A stretch of DNA of 64,000 nt from Coriobacteriaceae bacterium (GCA_003862195.1 QOUO01000001.1:112906-176905); one strand, 5' to 3'. Shown: positions 26,507 to 37,376, counted from the first letter of the stretch. Notes: generated from the letters alone by a model not told the origin. Made by a program: numbers and translations.

Positions 26507-29458
26507 ATGCGTGACACGAACGAGCATACGGAAGACGGCTCGCACGGGGGCCCCGACGTGGCGACGCTGCTCGAACGCGTGCGCGAGACCATCTGCCAGG
26601 ACCCACCACGGCCCGCCGAGGCCCTTGCCGCCATTGCCGCGCTCGCGCCCCGCGTGGCCGAGGTCTCCGCGACCGAGGCCGTCGACCTCCTGGAGCGCGC
26701 GGCCACGTTTGGGCCGGTCGCCGTGGTGGACGCCGTGTGGGACGCGTTCGACGGCGACTTTGCCTACACGGGCTGGGCGCTCGCGCTGGCGCTGCGCTGC
26801 GCGAACGAGGACGTGGCGCGCGACCTCATGGCCCGCGGGGTCGACATCCTGGGCGACTACCGCAAGCCGCGCAAAGTGCGCGCGCTCATGCCGCACGAGG
26901 GCACGTTCACGCGCTTCGACCTCACGCGCGAGAGCCCGACGCTCTTCCTCAACAACATGGACCACACCGTCTGCACGGAGGTGTTCGAGCCGTTCACGGG
27001 CATGGAGCAGCTGGCCGGGCGGCCCTTCTCGCGCAAGCTCGACATGGCGCGCACCTGCGCGTGCGTGCTCAGCATCGCAAGCGACGGGCTGTTTGACGCG
27101 ACGGCCTTCGACGACGTGTTCCGCGCGGCCATGGTGCGCGCGTGGCACGCGCTGCGCCACCCGTCGAGCCGCGACCCCAAGCTTGCGGATGTCTGCTTTG
27201 GCCTGGGCAGGAGCCTGCTCGAGCTGCACCGCACGCGCGGCATGGGCGACGGCAACATCGAGCTCGTGCTGGGCAACCTCATCGTGCCGCGCGCGGACGA
27301 GGACGTGGTCGCCTTCGTGTGCGACGTGGCGCCCGAGGTCTTTTTGGGGCGGCTCTCCATGCTGGACTGGCTGCGCCAGGACGTGGGCCTCGTCCGCCGC
27401 ATGGTGCCCCACCTGAGGCCGGGCACGCCCGCGCAGAACGCGCCGCTGCTCAAGATCATGGCGGAGCAGGGCTTCATGGCGGAGCTCGAGGTGGTCGCCG
27501 GCTGGCCCGGGGCGCTCGATCCCGAGTCCGCCCGTGCCGCGATGGAGGCAGCCTCCGCCGCCGGGCACGCCGAGGCCGCGACCTGGCTCCTCGCGCGCGT
27601 GCAGGGGGTGGAGAAGGACGCGGCCCCCAGGGCCGTGCACCTGGCCTCTGGCCCGGGCGATATGCCAGTGGCAGCGCAATCGCGCCATGTACCAGCGGAA
27701 ATGCCACAGCCTGCACCAGTGCCGGACGCAGCCCAGGGCGCGCCCGAGCCCGTGCCGGTGGCGCCCGTGCCGACCCCCGCCCCCGACGCAGACCCGCATG
27801 CGGACGAGCGTGTCGCCCTCGCGCGGCAGGTGCTCGACCTCGCCCGCGGGCTCATCGTGGCGGACAACCCCTTCCTCGCGTCCGCGTTCGCGCACCTGGA
27901 TGCCGCGCCGCAGGAGACGACAGCACCCTCGGGACTCCCCCTCGCGACCAACGGACGCGTCGTCACGTTTGACGCCCGCGCAATCGTGGGCGACTTCGCC
28001 CGCACGCGCAAGGCCCCCATGCACGACCTCATGCACGTGCTCGTCCACTGCATGATGCTCCATCCCTTCGTGTCTAGCACCGTGGACGCCGCCTGCTGGG
28101 ACCTCGCCGCGGACGCCGTGGCGGAGGCCGTCACGGCCGAGGTGCTGGGCCCGCGCGAGGGCGACCGCGGCAGGCACACCCAGGCCGTGATCGACCAGAT
28201 GGAGTCCACGCTCGGCCGCCGCATCACGGCGGAGCGCCTCTACCACGCCCTGCGCGCCGGCTCCTTCGCCAACGCGCGCGAGGACTGGGCGCGGCTCCTC
28301 GCGGTGGACGACCACGCCGCGTGGCACCCCGCCCCCACGCCGGAGGGCGCGCAGTCCCAGGCCGGCGGCGACTCCCAGGGCGATAGCGGCAACGGCTCCC
28401 CCAACGCCTCCAACCAGCCCGGCGGCCAACCGCAGGGCCCGGGCGAGCCCACGCCCCAGCCCACGGGCGAGAAGGACGCGCCCCACCAGGCTGCAGACTC
28501 CCCCGTTACCAGCGACGATGCCGGGGCCTCGGCCTCAGACGGCCCCCTGCCCCAGGAGGCGGCCGCGGCGGAGGACGCCGCGTCCTTCTCGCCCAAGCGG
28601 TCCGCCGCACAGGCCGCACAGGCCGCGCAGTCCGCACGCGAGGGCGCGTCCCAGTCCCAGGCGCCCGCCCAGCCGCAGGCACCGCGCCTCACGCCCACGG
28701 AGCGCGAGCGCGCGGAGGCGGACTGGCGCCGCGAGGCCAAGTCCGTCCGCGTCAACCTGCAGACGCTCATGCGCGGGCGTGGCTCCAAGCTGGGCCGGCT
28801 CGTGGGCGAGCTCGAGGTGAGCACGCACGAGCAGGTGGACTACCGCGACTTCCTGCGGCAGTTTGCCGTGCAGAGCGAGGAGCTGCGCCTTTCCGACGAC
28901 GAGTTCGACTATGTGTTCTACACGTACGGGCTTTCGCTCTACGGCGACATGCCGCTCATCGAGCCGCTGGAGTACCGCGACGAGAAGCGCATACGCGACT
29001 TCGTGATCGTGATCGACACGTCGAGCTCCGTCACGCTCGACGTGGTGCAGCAGTTTGTGGACGCCACGTTCGACGTGCTCACGAGCGAGTCCAGCTTCTC
29101 GCAAAAGGTGAACGTCCACATCATCCAGGCGGACCAGCGCGTGCAGAGCGACACCAAGATATCCTCGCTCGCGGATCTCGACCGCTGGCGGCGCAACATC
29201 AAGCTCGTGGGCTTTGGCGGCACGGACTTCCGCCCCGCCTTCACCTACGTGAACGAGCTTTTGGCCGCCGGCGAGTTCGACGACCTGTCGGGCCTCATCT
29301 ACTTCACGGACGGCTGGGGCATTTACCCGGACCGCATGCCGCCGTACAAGACCACGTTCGTGTTCTACGACGAGGACCACCGGCCGGAGCTGGTGCCGCC
29401 CTGGGCCATCCAGATCACGCTGCACCCGGGCGAGTTCGAGTCGATGTCGGTCTACTAG
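26507..29458 (+). CDS. multidomain protein: N-terminal helical/ankyrin-like repeats, DUF2201-type metallopeptidase-like region, low-complexity linker, C-terminal VWA-like domain
   Basis: HDLMHVLVHCMMLHPF metallopeptidase-like segment; VWA-like DFVIVIDTSSSVTLDVVQQFVDATFDVLT...GFGGTDFRPAFTYVNELLAAGEFDDLSGLIYFTDGWG; immediately upstream of a MoxR-type ATPase. Confidence 0.85.
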   Translation: MRDTNEHTEDGSHGGPDVATLLERVRETICQDPPRPAEALAAIAALAPRVAEVSATEAVDLLERAATFGPVAVVDAVWDAFDGDFAYTGWALALALRCANEDVARDLMARGVDILGDYRKPRKVRALMPHEGTFTRFDLTRESPTLFLNNMDHTVCTEVFEPFTGMEQLAGRPFSRKLDMARTCACVLSIASDGLFDATAFDDVFRAAMVRAWHALRHPSSRDPKLADVCFGLGRSLLELHRTRGMGDGNIELVLGNLIVPRADEDVVAFVCDVAPEVFLGRLSMLDWLRQDVGLVRRMVPHLRPGTPAQNAPLLKIMAEQGFMAELEVVAGWPGALDPESARAAMEAASAAGHAEAATWLLARVQGVEKDAAPRAVHLASGPGDMPVAAQSRHVPAEMPQPAPVPDAAQGAPEPVPVAPVPTPAPDADPHADERVALARQVLDLARGLIVADNPFLASAFAHLDAAPQETTAPSGLPLATNGRVVTFDARAIVGDFARTRKAPMHDLMHVLVHCMMLHPFVSSTVDAACWDLAADAVAEAVTAEVLGPREGDRGRHTQAVIDQMESTLGRRITAERLYHALRAGSFANAREDWARLLAVDDHAAWHPAPTPEGAQSQAGGDSQGDSGNGSPNASNQPGGQPQGPGEPTPQPTGEKDAPHQAADSPVTSDDAGASASDGPLPQEAAAAEDAASFSPKRSAAQAAQAAQSAREGASQSQAPAQPQAPRLTPTERERAEADWRREAKSVRVNLQTLMRGRGSKLGRLVGELEVSTHEQVDYRDFLRQFAVQSEELRLSDDEFDYVFYTYGLSLYGDMPLIEPLEYRDEKRIRDFVIVIDTSSSVTLDVVQQFVDATFDVLTSESSFSQKVNVHIIQADQRVQSDTKISSLADLDRWRRNIKLVGFGGTDFRPAFTYVNELLAAGEFDDLSGLIYFTDGWGIYPDRMPPYKTTFVFYDEDHRPELVPPWAIQITLHPGEFESMSVY

Positions 29459-29521
29459 CCCGGCCGCACGACCCGCCGCCACCGCCGTGCTACCATCAAC
29501 ACACCAAACGAGGGAGCGCCC

Positions 29522-31045
29522 ATGGACATCAAACAGGCAACCAGGCAAATCGAGGGCGCTGTGCGCGCCTACCTCAGCAAGGACGAGCACGGCATCTATC
29601 GCATCCCCACGCAGATGCAGCGTCCCATCATCATGATGGGCCCTCCGGGCATCGGCAAGACGGCCATCGTGAGCCAGGTCGCCAGCCGCCTGGGCGTCAA
29701 CTTCGTGAGCTACTCCATCACGCACCACACGCGCCAGAGCGCGCTGGGGCTCCCCTACATCGCCCAAAGCGAGTACGGCGGCCGCACGTACAAGGTCAGC
29801 CGCTACACCATGAGCGAGATCATCGCGGCCACGTACGACGCGGTGGAGAAGAGCGGCATCCCCGAGGGCATCCTCTTTCTGGACGAGGTCAACTGCGCGT
29901 CCGAGACGCTCATGCCCGCCATGCTGCAGTTCCTGCAGTATAAGACGTTTGGCCAGCACCGCCTGCCCGCGGGCTGGGTCATCGTGACGGCCGGCAACCC
30001 GCCCGAGTACAACCGCGCCGCCCGCGAGTTCGACCCCGCCATGATGGACCGCATGAAGCGCATCGACGTGGAGCCCAGCCTCGACGCGTGGATGGAGTAC
30101 GCGCTCTCGCACGGCATCCACCCCGCCATCAGCACCTACCTCGCGAGCAAGCCCAAGAACTTCTACCGCGTGCGGGCCAGCGTGCGCGGGGCCCAGCTCG
30201 TGACGGCGCGCGGCTGGGAGGACCTCTCCCGCATGATCTGGGCCTACCGCCACGAGGGCATCCCCGTTGACCAGGACCTGGTGGCCCAGTACCTGCAGGA
30301 CCGCGAGATCGCGGAGGACTTCAGCCTCTACCTCGAGCTCTTCAGCAAGTACGAGGACGACTACAAGGTCGACGGCATCCTCGCGGGCAACGCGGGCAAG
30401 AAGATCCTGGACCGCGCCCGCCAGGCCCCCTTTGACGAGCGCATCGCCCTGGTCAACCTCATGCTGGACGCGCTCCTCACCTCCGCGCACGACGTCGACG
30501 CGCGGCAGGAGGCGCTGGCCCATGCCCGCGAGGACGTGGCCCAGGCGCGCGAGGAGCTTTCCGGCACGCCGACGGCGGCCGTCGCGGCGGGCGAGAGGAT
30601 CTGCTCCGCGGCCCAGCGCGCCTCCGAGGACGCCCGCGCCGAGGGCACCGCGGACACCAGGCGCCAGACCACGCTCGCGGAGCGCGCGGAGCTGCTGGAC
30701 GAGGTCCGCTCCGCCCTCACCCGCTGGGCGATGGACGCCGCCACCGTCACGGATGGCGCCGGGCTCGGCGTGGCCACAGGCGCGCTCGACGCGCGGCAGG
30801 AGGCCCTGGGCCAGCTCCAAACGGAGCTCGCGGGGCGGCTCGACCACGCGCTGGGCTTCCTGGACGATGCCTTTGGCCGCGACGGGCAGGAGCTCGTGGT
30901 CTTCGTCACGCACCTGGCCGTCGACCCGGCGTTCATGCGCTTTGCCTCCGAGCACGCCTCGAGCCTCCTGGCGGAGCACGGCCAGGCGCTCATGTTCCAC
31001 GAGCGCGGGCTCGACCTGCTCAAGGAGGCGGACAGGCTCAAGTAA
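29522..31045 (+). CDS. MoxR-family AAA ATPase
   Basis: RPIIMMGPPGIGKTAIVSQVASRLGVNFVSYSITHHTRQSALGLP; GILFLDEVNCASETLMPAMLQFLQYKTFGQHRLPAGWVIVTAGNPPEYNRAAREFDPAMMDRMKRIDVEP. Confidence 0.92.
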   Translation: MDIKQATRQIEGAVRAYLSKDEHGIYRIPTQMQRPIIMMGPPGIGKTAIVSQVASRLGVNFVSYSITHHTRQSALGLPYIAQSEYGGRTYKVSRYTMSEIIAATYDAVEKSGIPEGILFLDEVNCASETLMPAMLQFLQYKTFGQHRLPAGWVIVTAGNPPEYNRAAREFDPAMMDRMKRIDVEPSLDAWMEYALSHGIHPAISTYLASKPKNFYRVRASVRGAQLVTARGWEDLSRMIWAYRHEGIPVDQDLVAQYLQDREIAEDFSLYLELFSKYEDDYKVDGILAGNAGKKILDRARQAPFDERIALVNLMLDALLTSAHDVDARQEALAHAREDVAQAREELSGTPTAAVAAGERICSAAQRASEDARAEGTADTRRQTTLAERAELLDEVRSALTRWAMDAATVTDGAGLGVATGALDARQEALGQLQTELAGRLDHALGFLDDAFGRDGQELVVFVTHLAVDPAFMRFASEHASSLLAEHGQALMFHERGLDLLKEADRLK

Positions 31046-31049
31046 CGCG

Positions 31050-33740
31050 TTAGTCCACGCTCTTGAGTGACTCCACCATGTCGACGCGGTCGAGGCGTGG
31101 CCTCATGAGCAGGAGTATCGCCACGGTGAAGGCCATGGCGAGGGCAAAGGCAAACGCAAAGCTCAGGGGGTGTATTTCTCGCCCGAACATGACGTAGTCG
31201 ACCTCCGCCGTCGTGATGACGAAGCGCTCGAGCCACGAGCCCAGGAGCATGCCCAGCGCGTCGCCCAGAAGCGCGATGATCGCGATCTCGCGGTAGACGT
31301 AGGCGTGCACCTCGCGCCGCGTGAAGCCGAGCACGCGCAGGCTCGCGATCTCGCGCACACGCTCCGACACGTTGATGTTGGTGAGGTTGTACAGCACGAT
31401 GAACGCCAGCGCGCCCGCGCTCACGATGAGCACCACCACGACCATGTCCACCACGGAGAGCGTGTGGCGGTACGTGCTGATGGTCTGCCGCGTGAAGCTC
31501 ACGGTCGAGACGCCGGCGATGTCGTGCAGGGCATCCGACGTGCGCGACTCCGCCTTGGAGCCGCCGGTCACGCGCGCGTACACGGTGGAGAAGGACGGGG
31601 TTGCCCCCATGGCGCGCCTCCATGCACGCCGGCCCACGTACACGTAGTTGCCCACGTAGTTTTCCGCCACGGCGTCCACCTTGAGCCGGACGCCCTTGCC
31701 CGTGGCGTTGCCCACGTCGTCCTGCCGGTACAGGACGATGGTGTCGCCCGCGCGGATGCCATAGAGGCTCGCGAGCTTCTCCGTCACCACGACGCTGTCC
31801 TGCCCAAACGCGATTGCCGCGCCCGACGTGCGGTCGCGCAGCGTCACGGCGGATGCGAGCTTGGACGCCGTCTGCGGCACGACCACGCTCACGCGCGTCT
31901 TGTCCGTCGCAGCGGAGGAGGAGCCCGTGCCGCGTGCGAGCATCGTGTCCGTGTGCACGCGGACGATGCCAGTCGCGTCGCCCTTGGAGCGCAGGCACGC
32001 GATGGCGGAGTCCACGTCCGCCTGGGCCGCGCCGTCCGCCAGCGTGACCGTGGCGTTATAGCGCACGATGGGACCGAACTGCCTGTCGATGATGTCCCAG
32101 ATCGAGTCGTGCAGGCCAAAGCCCACGAGCAGCAGCGCGGAGCAGCCCGCGATGCCCGCGAGCGTCATGAGGAGCCGGCGCTTGTAGCGGAAGAGGTTGC
32201 GGAACGTCACCTTCCACGAGAAGGACAGCCTCCGCCACAGCGGGCGGACGCGCTCGAGCAGGATGCGCTTGCCCGCCTTGGGCGCGCGGGGCCGCAGGAG
32301 CGCGGCGGGGACCTCGGCCAGGCTCGCCGCCACGGCCACGAGCGTGGACGCGAGCGTGACGCCCACGCCCAGGCCGCCCGCCGCGAGCGCCGTGCCCACG
32401 TCCACCGGCAGCGGGAACTCGAGCGTGGGCACCACGTAGATGACGGAGTACGCGTCCATCACGATGCGCGGCAGCACCTGCGTGAGCACGCAGATGCCCA
32501 GCACGGCGCCCAGGCCGCTCGCGAGCAGCGCGTAGCCCAGGTACATGGCCGCGATGCGGCCCTTGCCGTAGCCCAGCGCCTTGTGCGTGCCGATGCGCTG
32601 GCGGTCGTCGTCCACGATGCGCGTCATGGTGGTGAGCGCCACCAGCGCGGCCACCAGGAAGAACATCGCCGGGAACACCGTGGCGATGCGGTCGAGGCGC
32701 TCCGTGTCGGCCTCGTAGGTCGTGGCGCCCTCGCTCTGGCTGCGGTCGAGCGTGTAGACGTCCGGCGCGGCCATGGAGTCCACCTGCTCCTGCGCGGCCG
32801 CGAGCTGCTGCTGCGCGGCGGAGAGGTCCGTGCTCGCGCCGGCCGAGGCCGCCTGCGCGGCGGCTGCCTGCGCGGCCGCCACCTGCGCGTCGAGCCGGGA
32901 CTGCGCCTGGGACTTGAGCTCCGCGAGCCGGTCCGCGGCCAGGGAGCCCTCGATCTTCTCCACCCGGTCCTTCACCTTGTCTACCGCGGACTCGTACGCG
33001 GAGGAGCCGGACACGGCCGCGCGCGCGGAGCCCACCGTGAGGTAGGCGTCCGTGTAGGGGTAGTCCGACGCGAAGGTGGACGCCGTCACGAAGACGTACT
33101 GGCCGATGGTGCCGGAGCCCAGGCGCGTGGAGCCAAACGAGCCGGTGTAGGGGTAGTCGGGCGAGCTCACCGTGCCCACGACCTTGAGCATTGTGGTCGA
33201 GAGGATCGTGCTCACGTCCTCGGACGCGGACACCACCTCCACGGTCGAGCCGACCTTGATCTTGCGCGTCGCGTCCGCGGAGACGACGCACTCCCCCGCC
33301 GCCTTGGGCCAGCGACCCGACACGAGCCGCGCCCGGTTGAGGTAGGAGCCCTTTGAGGACGAGACGGCGTAGGCCGACGTGGCCTTGCTCTTGCGCGCGG
33401 CGTCCGCGTCCACGGACGTGACGCGCACCGCGACCTGGTCGCTGCCGAGCTTGCACACGACGTCGGCCGTGCGCGAGGCCATGACCTGCGAGACGCCCTT
33501 GACCTTGGAGAGGCGCTCGACCTGGGCGTCCGAGAGGCCCTTGGTGGAGACGACGCGCAGGTCCCAGAGGGCGCTGCCGTCGTACCAGCGGTCCGCCGCG
33601 GCGCGCATGTCCGGGCCGCACATCCGCAGGCCCGCATAGAAGCCGCAGCCCAGGGCCACGATGCACATGATGGCCAGGAAGCGGCCGAGGGAGCCGCGGA
33701 CGCTCCGGACGAGCTCGGTCATGTACGCGGAGCGGGCCAT
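31050..33740 (-). CDS. ABC transporter permease (FtsX-like, two FtsX modules)
   Basis: Large permease with long extracytoplasmic coiled-coil region and FtsX-like TM modules ([68 protein letters not shown]); pairs with the adjacent ATPase. Confidence 0.9.
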   Translation of the reverse strand: MARSAYMTELVRSVRGSLGRFLAIMCIVALGCGFYAGLRMCGPDMRAAADRWYDGSALWDLRVVSTKGLSDAQVERLSKVKGVSQVMASRTADVVCKLGSDQVAVRVTSVDADAARKSKATSAYAVSSSKGSYLNRARLVSGRWPKAAGECVVSADATRKIKVGSTVEVVSASEDVSTILSTTMLKVVGTVSSPDYPYTGSFGSTRLGSGTIGQYVFVTASTFASDYPYTDAYLTVGSARAAVSGSSAYESAVDKVKDRVEKIEGSLAADRLAELKSQAQSRLDAQVAAAQAAAAQAASAGASTDLSAAQQQLAAAQEQVDSMAAPDVYTLDRSQSEGATTYEADTERLDRIATVFPAMFFLVAALVALTTMTRIVDDDRQRIGTHKALGYGKGRIAAMYLGYALLASGLGAVLGICVLTQVLPRIVMDAYSVIYVVPTLEFPLPVDVGTALAAGGLGVGVTLASTLVAVAASLAEVPAALLRPRAPKAGKRILLERVRPLWRRLSFSWKVTFRNLFRYKRRLLMTLAGIAGCSALLLVGFGLHDSIWDIIDRQFGPIVRYNATVTLADGAAQADVDSAIACLRSKGDATGIVRVHTDTMLARGTGSSSAATDKTRVSVVVPQTASKLASAVTLRDRTSGAAIAFGQDSVVVTEKLASLYGIRAGDTIVLYRQDDVGNATGKGVRLKVDAVAENYVGNYVYVGRRAWRRAMGATPSFSTVYARVTGGSKAESRTSDALHDIAGVSTVSFTRQTISTYRHTLSVVDMVVVVLIVSAGALAFIVLYNLTNINVSERVREIASLRVLGFTRREVHAYVYREIAIIALLGDALGMLLGSWLERFVITTAEVDYVMFGREIHPLSFAFAFALAMAFTVAILLLMRPRLDRVDMVESLKSVD

Positions 33741-33743
33741 GGG

Positions 33744-34445
33744 CTACCACTCCACCTGGGAGGCGTCGCTCGGGTGGTCGTTTGTCTCGATGGAGGCGGC
33801 ACGCCCTTCTCGCACGTGTATGACGCGGTCGGCCATCTGCGTGAACGCGAGGTTGTGCGTCACGATCACGACGGTGCGGCCGCCCGCCTTGCAGCTGTCC
33901 TGCAGAAGCGAGAGGATCTGCTTGCCCGTGCGGTAGTCGAGCGCGCCGGTGGGCTCGTCGCACAGCAGGAGCTTGGGGTTCTTGGCGAGGGCGCGGGCGA
34001 TGGCGACGCGCTGCTGCTCGCCGCCGGAGAGCTGCGCCGGGAAGTTGTCGAGCCGGTCGGCGAGCCCCACCTGGGCGAGCACGTCCGCGGCGGGCAGCGG
34101 GTCGCGGCAGATCTGGCTCGCAAGCTCTACGTTCTCGAGCGCGGTCAGGTTCTGCACGAGGTTGTAGAACTGAAAGACGAAGCCGATGTCGTGGCGGCGG
34201 TACTGCGTGAGCTCGCGCTCGCCCATGCCGCTCACGAGCTGGCCGTCGAGCCTGATCGTGCCCGACGTGCAGGAGTCCATCCCGCCCAGGAGGTTGAGCA
34301 CCGTGGTCTTGCCGGCGCCCGAGGGACCCACGATCACGGCGAGCTCGCCCTTCTTTATCGAGAAGCTCATGCCGTCGAGGGCGCGGACCTCGACCTCGCC
34401 GGTGTGGTAGACCTTGCTGACGTCCTCGAACTCGACAAAAGACAT
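33744..34445 (-). CDS. ABC transporter ATP-binding protein (MacB/LolD-like)
   Basis: [65 protein letters not shown]. Confidence 0.95.
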   Translation of the reverse strand: MSFVEFEDVSKVYHTGEVEVRALDGMSFSIKKGELAVIVGPSGAGKTTVLNLLGGMDSCTSGTIRLDGQLVSGMGERELTQYRRHDIGFVFQFYNLVQNLTALENVELASQICRDPLPAADVLAQVGLADRLDNFPAQLSGGEQQRVAIARALAKNPKLLLCDEPTGALDYRTGKQILSLLQDSCKAGGRTVVIVTHNLAFTQMADRVIHVREGRAASIETNDHPSDASQVEW

Positions 34446-34570
34446 GGCGCACCCCCTGCACGCATTGTCCCACGCGCAGGGGGTGCTCTTTCCTACGGTT
34501 CAACGGACGGTACGAAACGACGGCGCTGCCGCCCAACTGTCGGCTTGACGATGCGGTTCGACCTTGGGCG

Positions 34571-35413
34571 CTACTCGCCGCGCCTGGCGGCCTTGCGTGC
34601 CTTGCGGGCGTCGCGGCGCTGCGTGAGCCCCATGTAGAACAGGGCGACGCCCACCAGGAGGCCCACGGTGAGCACCATCATGCCCGCGATGGACGGGAAG
34701 GTGTTAGAGAGGTAGAGCACGAAGCCCGCGACCACGACGACGATGCCCAGGAACATGAAGAGGCCCGCGTGGCCCTTGCCGGCGGCCTGCTGCGGAGTCG
34801 CGCCGAACTCGGCCCTCACGCCGCTGTCCGCGGCCTCGGCCGCACGCAGGAAGGCGGGCTCCTCTCCCCACTCCGCGGCGTCGGCCACGTCCTGGCAGAG
34901 CTGTGCCACGCCGCCCTCGTGCAGGCCCTTGAGGTGCGACTTTGCCGCCTCCCAGGCCGCCTTGGAGGCGTCCGTGGTCGCGACGGAGGCGGGCACGGCG
35001 GAGAGGAGCTCGGCGTCGGCGGTCGCGCCGCCGAGGACCAGCACCTCGTCGCGGCCGACGTCCAGCCTGCGCATGAGCTCGCGCGCGCCGTCCGCGCGCG
35101 TGGTGGCGCGCGTCGGCAGGACCATGCCGTCGGCCACGAGCTCGGCACCGTTCCTGAGCACCGCGTTCTGCAGGCAGGACTCGTCGCCCCCGAGGAGGGC
35201 GAGGGCGTCGGCGCGTCCGCGCGCGCTCATCGGGGCGAGGCGGATGCCGGCGTGCAGCACCTGGTGGAGCTGCGCGATCGTCTGGCGGTCGAGCGGGCGG
35301 CCGTCGCGGGTTCCGAGCGCATGGTCCATGTCAACGAGTACGAGCCTAATCAAGCGGAAGCCTTCCTCTTGGGTCCAATGCCTGGGGTATCGTTCCCCAA
35401 ATGATGACATCAT
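34571..35413 (-). CDS. degenerate HAD-like protein with two C-terminal TM segments
   Basis: [69 protein letters not shown] aligns with the Cof-type HAD at 24728-25600; C-terminus [24 protein letters not shown]...[19 protein letters not shown]. True start uncertain. Confidence 0.7.
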   Translation of the reverse strand: MMSSFGERYPRHWTQEEGFRLIRLVLVDMDHALGTRDGRPLDRQTIAQLHQVLHAGIRLAPMSARGRADALALLGGDESCLQNAVLRNGAELVADGMVLPTRATTRADGARELMRRLDVGRDEVLVLGGATADAELLSAVPASVATTDASKAAWEAAKSHLKGLHEGGVAQLCQDVADAAEWGEEPAFLRAAEAADSGVRAEFGATPQQAAGKGHAGLFMFLGIVVVVAGFVLYLSNTFPSIAGMMVLTVGLLVGVALFYMGLTQRRDARKARKAARRGE

Positions 35414-35517
35414 CCCTCAAGACGGCGTACCGCGCAGACATCTGCAGAAAAGAGGCATCAACGGGTGGGGACGTCAAGCTCACCTCACATCCGCATCCGC
35501 GCGAGGCGTCTGGCGCA

Positions 35518-35749
35518 GGAGTTGATTCGACTCAGTTGCATCCAGTCGAGGGTTTTGTGTGTTTCACGGACCAAAGTGGAGCCAACGGAAGACCCCGCGC
35601 CACTCCATCACTGTCCGAAACGCACAAAACCCTGCTGGCCGTTAGGCTGCCACAAGGTTTTGTGTGCCCGTGGCTCAGAGCTCGGTCCCATCCGCACTGC
35701 CAAAACGCACAAAATCCCAGGCACGATGCAACCGCGTCAAATCAACTCC
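35518..35749. repeat. ~230-bp palindromic element with 25-bp imperfect terminal inverted repeats and four alternating GTTTTGTGYG motifs
   Basis: Left end GGAGTTGATTCGACTCAGTTGCATC (35518-35542) versus reverse complement of right end GGAGTTGATTTGACGCGGTTGCATC (35725-35749): 22/25 identical. Internal GGTTTTGTGTG at 35551 and 35656, CGCACAAAA[CT]CC at 35621 and about 35706. No supported CDS. Confidence 0.7.
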
Positions 35750-35764
35750 CGAAGACAGCGCGTG

Positions 35765-35935
35765 CTAGCCGCGATGGTTGGGGTCTTCCCCCTCGGCAGC
35801 GCCGTCGTCCCACGTCTTGGGCGGCTCGTACTCGCCGCGGCGCAGAACCTCCTCCTCGCGCTCGCGCAGCAGCTGGCGGTAGCCGGGCAGTGGGTCGAAC
35901 GGGATGAAGATCTTCGCGCGCTCGGACATGGGCAT
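35765..35935 (-). CDS. YolD-like small protein next to the Y-family polymerase
   Basis: MPMSERAKIFIPFDPLPGYRQLLREREEEVLRRGEYEPPKTWDDG; RAKxFxPFDxLxGYRxxL pattern as in small proteins co-encoded with UvrX/UmuC-type polymerases. Start uncertain. Confidence 0.65.
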   Translation of the reverse strand: MPMSERAKIFIPFDPLPGYRQLLREREEEVLRRGEYEPPKTWDDGAAEGEDPNHRG

Positions 35936-35981
35936 GTGCGGCCGCGCCACCACGTGCCCGCCGTGCGCGCCCGGCGCCTTG

Positions 35982-37376
35982 CTACTCCCCACTACGATGG
36001 CCCCCAATCTGTCCGTTGCGCTCGACCTGCGTCGCCTCGGGAAGGAGGTCGATGCCCTTGAGCAGCGAGTTCTTGCCAAACTTGTGCTTGATGGCACTGA
36101 TGGCCTCCTGGCGCTTGCGCTCCCGCTCGAGCTTGGCCCCGTCCTCGAAGAGCCCCATCTGCACGCCGCTGTCCTCGGGCACCACGCCGCCTAGGGACAT
36201 CGTCAGCCGGTGGATGGGCCGGTCCGGGTCGGCCACGCGCTGGTACAGGTCGACCACGGCCCGCAGGATTTCCGCGCGCGAGTTCGTGGGCGGCTCCAGG
36301 CGCTCGGACCCCGCGGTCGAGAACTCGCCCCAGCGGGCGCGCATCCCGTGCTCCCCCACGCGGCCCTCCGCGGCACCCGCCGTCATCTGCCTGCGGAGCT
36401 CGTCCTTCTCGCCCGGCGTGAGACGGTAGCCCACCATGAGCGAGACGCCCGTGGCCACGAGCCCCTGCTCCACGAGCTTGAGGGCCAGGTCGTCCGCCAT
36501 CTCCTTCGCGACCACCAGGCCGCCCGCGTGGTCCTTGTCGCAGCCCAGCACCTGACCGGAGGAGAGCGACTTGTCCTTGGAGCGGTACGCCTTGATGTCC
36601 GCGATGGTCACGGGCTCGCGGCCCCACGCGTGGTCGATCAGAATCTCCGCGTCCACGCCGAACATGCGGTACAGCGGCTCCTGCGGGTACACCGCGAGCT
36701 GCCCCATCGTGTGGATGCCCAGCTCCGCGAGCCGCCGCGCGTAGCCGGGGCCGATGCGCCAGAAGTCCGTTATGGGGCGGTGCGTCCACAGCGTGTCGCG
36801 GTACGACTGCTCGTCCAGCACGCCAAAGAAGTCCGGGCTGTGCTTGGCCGTGATGTCCAGCGCCACCTTGGCCAGGTACAGGTTGGTGCCCAGGCCGCAC
36901 GTCGCCGGGATGCCCGTGGTGCGCACCACGTCCTCGCGGATGCGCTCGCCCAGCTCGCGCGCCGTGCAGCCATAGAGCCCCAGGTAGCCCGTCACGTCGA
37001 TGAACGCCTCGTCGATGGAGTACACGTGCATGTCGTCGGGCGAGACGTAGCGTAGGTAGACGGAGTAGATGTCCGCTGAGCGCTCCATGTACAGGCGCAT
37101 GCGCGGCGGCGCGATGATGTAGTCGAGCCCCTCCGGGATCTCGAACAGGCGGCAGCGGTTGCGTACGCCCTTCGCCTTGAGCGAGGGCGAGACGGCAAGG
37201 CATATGGTCTTGCTGCTGCGCGTCGCGTCCGCCACCACCAGGTCCGTGGTCATGGGGTCGAGCCCGCGGGCCACGCACTCCACGGAGGCGTAGAAGCTCT
37301 TGAGGTCGATCACCAGGTACTGCCTCTGGCGAGAAGGACGTGCCGTCCCTCCCGCCGCGCTCCCCTGTGCCGCCAC
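35982..37376 (-). CDS. Y-family DNA polymerase (UvrX/UmuC/DinB-like)
   Basis: QYLVIDLKSFYASVECVARGLDPMTTDLVVADATRSSKTICLAVSPSLKAKGV; YSIDEAFIDVTGYL; ATCGLGTNLYLAKVALDITAKHSP; ITDFWRIGPGYARRLAELGIHTMGQLA. Confidence 0.94.
   Translation of the reverse strand: MAAQGSAAGGTARPSRQRQYLVIDLKSFYASVECVARGLDPMTTDLVVADATRSSKTICLAVSPSLKAKGVRNRCRLFEIPEGLDYIIAPPRMRLYMERSADIYSVYLRYVSPDDMHVYSIDEAFIDVTGYLGLYGCTARELGERIREDVVRTTGIPATCGLGTNLYLAKVALDITAKHSPDFFGVLDEQSYRDTLWTHRPITDFWRIGPGYARRLAELGIHTMGQLAVYPQEPLYRMFGVDAEILIDHAWGREPVTIADIKAYRSKDKSLSSGQVLGCDKDHAGGLVVAKEMADDLALKLVEQGLVATGVSLMVGYRLTPGEKDELRRQMTAGAAEGRVGEHGMRARWGEFSTAGSERLEPPTNSRAEILRAVVDLYQRVADPDRPIHRLTMSLGGVVPEDSGVQMGLFEDGAKLERERKRQEAISAIKHKFGKNSLLKGIDLLPEATQVERNGQIGGHRSGE

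Noticed and set aside
26300-28486. 728-aa minus-strand ORF, and the 821-aa minus-strand ORF at 28535-31000
   Set aside because: Antisense to the VWA and MoxR genes, which carry clear domain signatures; composition typical of shadow ORFs.
35551-35717. Possible CRISPR array from repeated GTTTTGTGYG / CGCACAAAAC
   Set aside because: Units alternate in orientation, are about 11 bp, and spacing is irregular (about 35-70 bp); no cas genes. Better described as a palindromic TIR element.
36401-36414. Motif copy in the Y-family polymerase (TPGEKDELRRQ) as an inserted element
   Set aside because: Lies in an apparently natural, structured part of the protein in the preferred GEKD codon phase; may be coincidental.
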